From Deltaproteobacteria bacterium (GTDB taxonomy: Bacteria; Myxococcota_A; UBA9160), in NCBI GenBank assembly GCA_003520425.1, contig DOUU01000357.1, positions 977-6,832 of the forward strand: a DNA stretch of 5,856 nt, read 5' to 3'. Below the pieces are notes generated by a model. The model did no database searches. It was not told the origin of the DNA and saw nothing but the letters and a program-made list of their open reading frames with translations. How positions within the stretch are numbered: the first letter of the stretch is position 1; each line of letters opens with the position of its first letter. The position numbers and the translations under genes were made by a program. Of this stretch, positions 5,856 through 5,856 are shown one piece after another.

Positions 5856-5856
5856 C

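Overview
This is a GC-rich bacterial chromosome segment carrying four housekeeping genes with intact frames. From left to right they are: the N-terminal 473 codons of a type IA DNA topoisomerase (topB-like, minus strand, cut by the left window edge); a nucleoside phosphorylase of the PNP/UDP family; histidyl-tRNA synthetase (hisS); and biosynthetic arginine decarboxylase (speA). The last three are on the plus strand, and speA ends one base before the right edge. No mobile element, CRISPR array, tRNA or rRNA was recognised. The strong G/C preference at third codon positions creates many long open frames antisense to, or out of frame with, the real genes.

The organism cannot be named from this window. 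The GC level, a B. subtilis-like Toprim signature in the topoisomerase, and a HisRS resembling (from memory) plant-organelle and some bacterial HisRS rather than E. coli HisRS would fit a high-GC proteobacterial relative such as a myxobacterium or 'deltaproteobacterium', or a related soil phylum. This is a weak inference.

Layout. 1-1419: topB, minus strand. 1420-1621: divergent intergenic region with a plausible sigma-70-type promoter for topB overlapped by a short palindrome, and a perfect 7-bp inverted repeat straddling the start of the phosphorylase. 1622-2398: nucleoside phosphorylase. 2399-2552: leader of hisS, with a GC hairpin after the phosphorylase stop, then a long imperfect inverted repeat enclosing a small ORF that has the best Shine-Dalgarno sequence of the leader. 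2553-3827: hisS. 3828-3953: leader of speA, with a TATATA element, a 13-bp palindrome and a 7-bp GC stem-loop just before the ribosome binding region. 3954-5855: speA.

The genes do not form one pathway. TopB resolves DNA linkages, the phosphorylase salvages nucleosides, HisRS charges tRNA-His, and SpeA makes agmatine from arginine for putrescine synthesis. The 154- and 126-base gaps, each with its own structured leader, argue for separately controlled units rather than a tight operon. I see no undescribed multi-gene system. The items most worth a second look are the hisS leader, the speA leader, the start region and base-pocket residues of the phosphorylase, and the non-canonical motifs of the HisRS.
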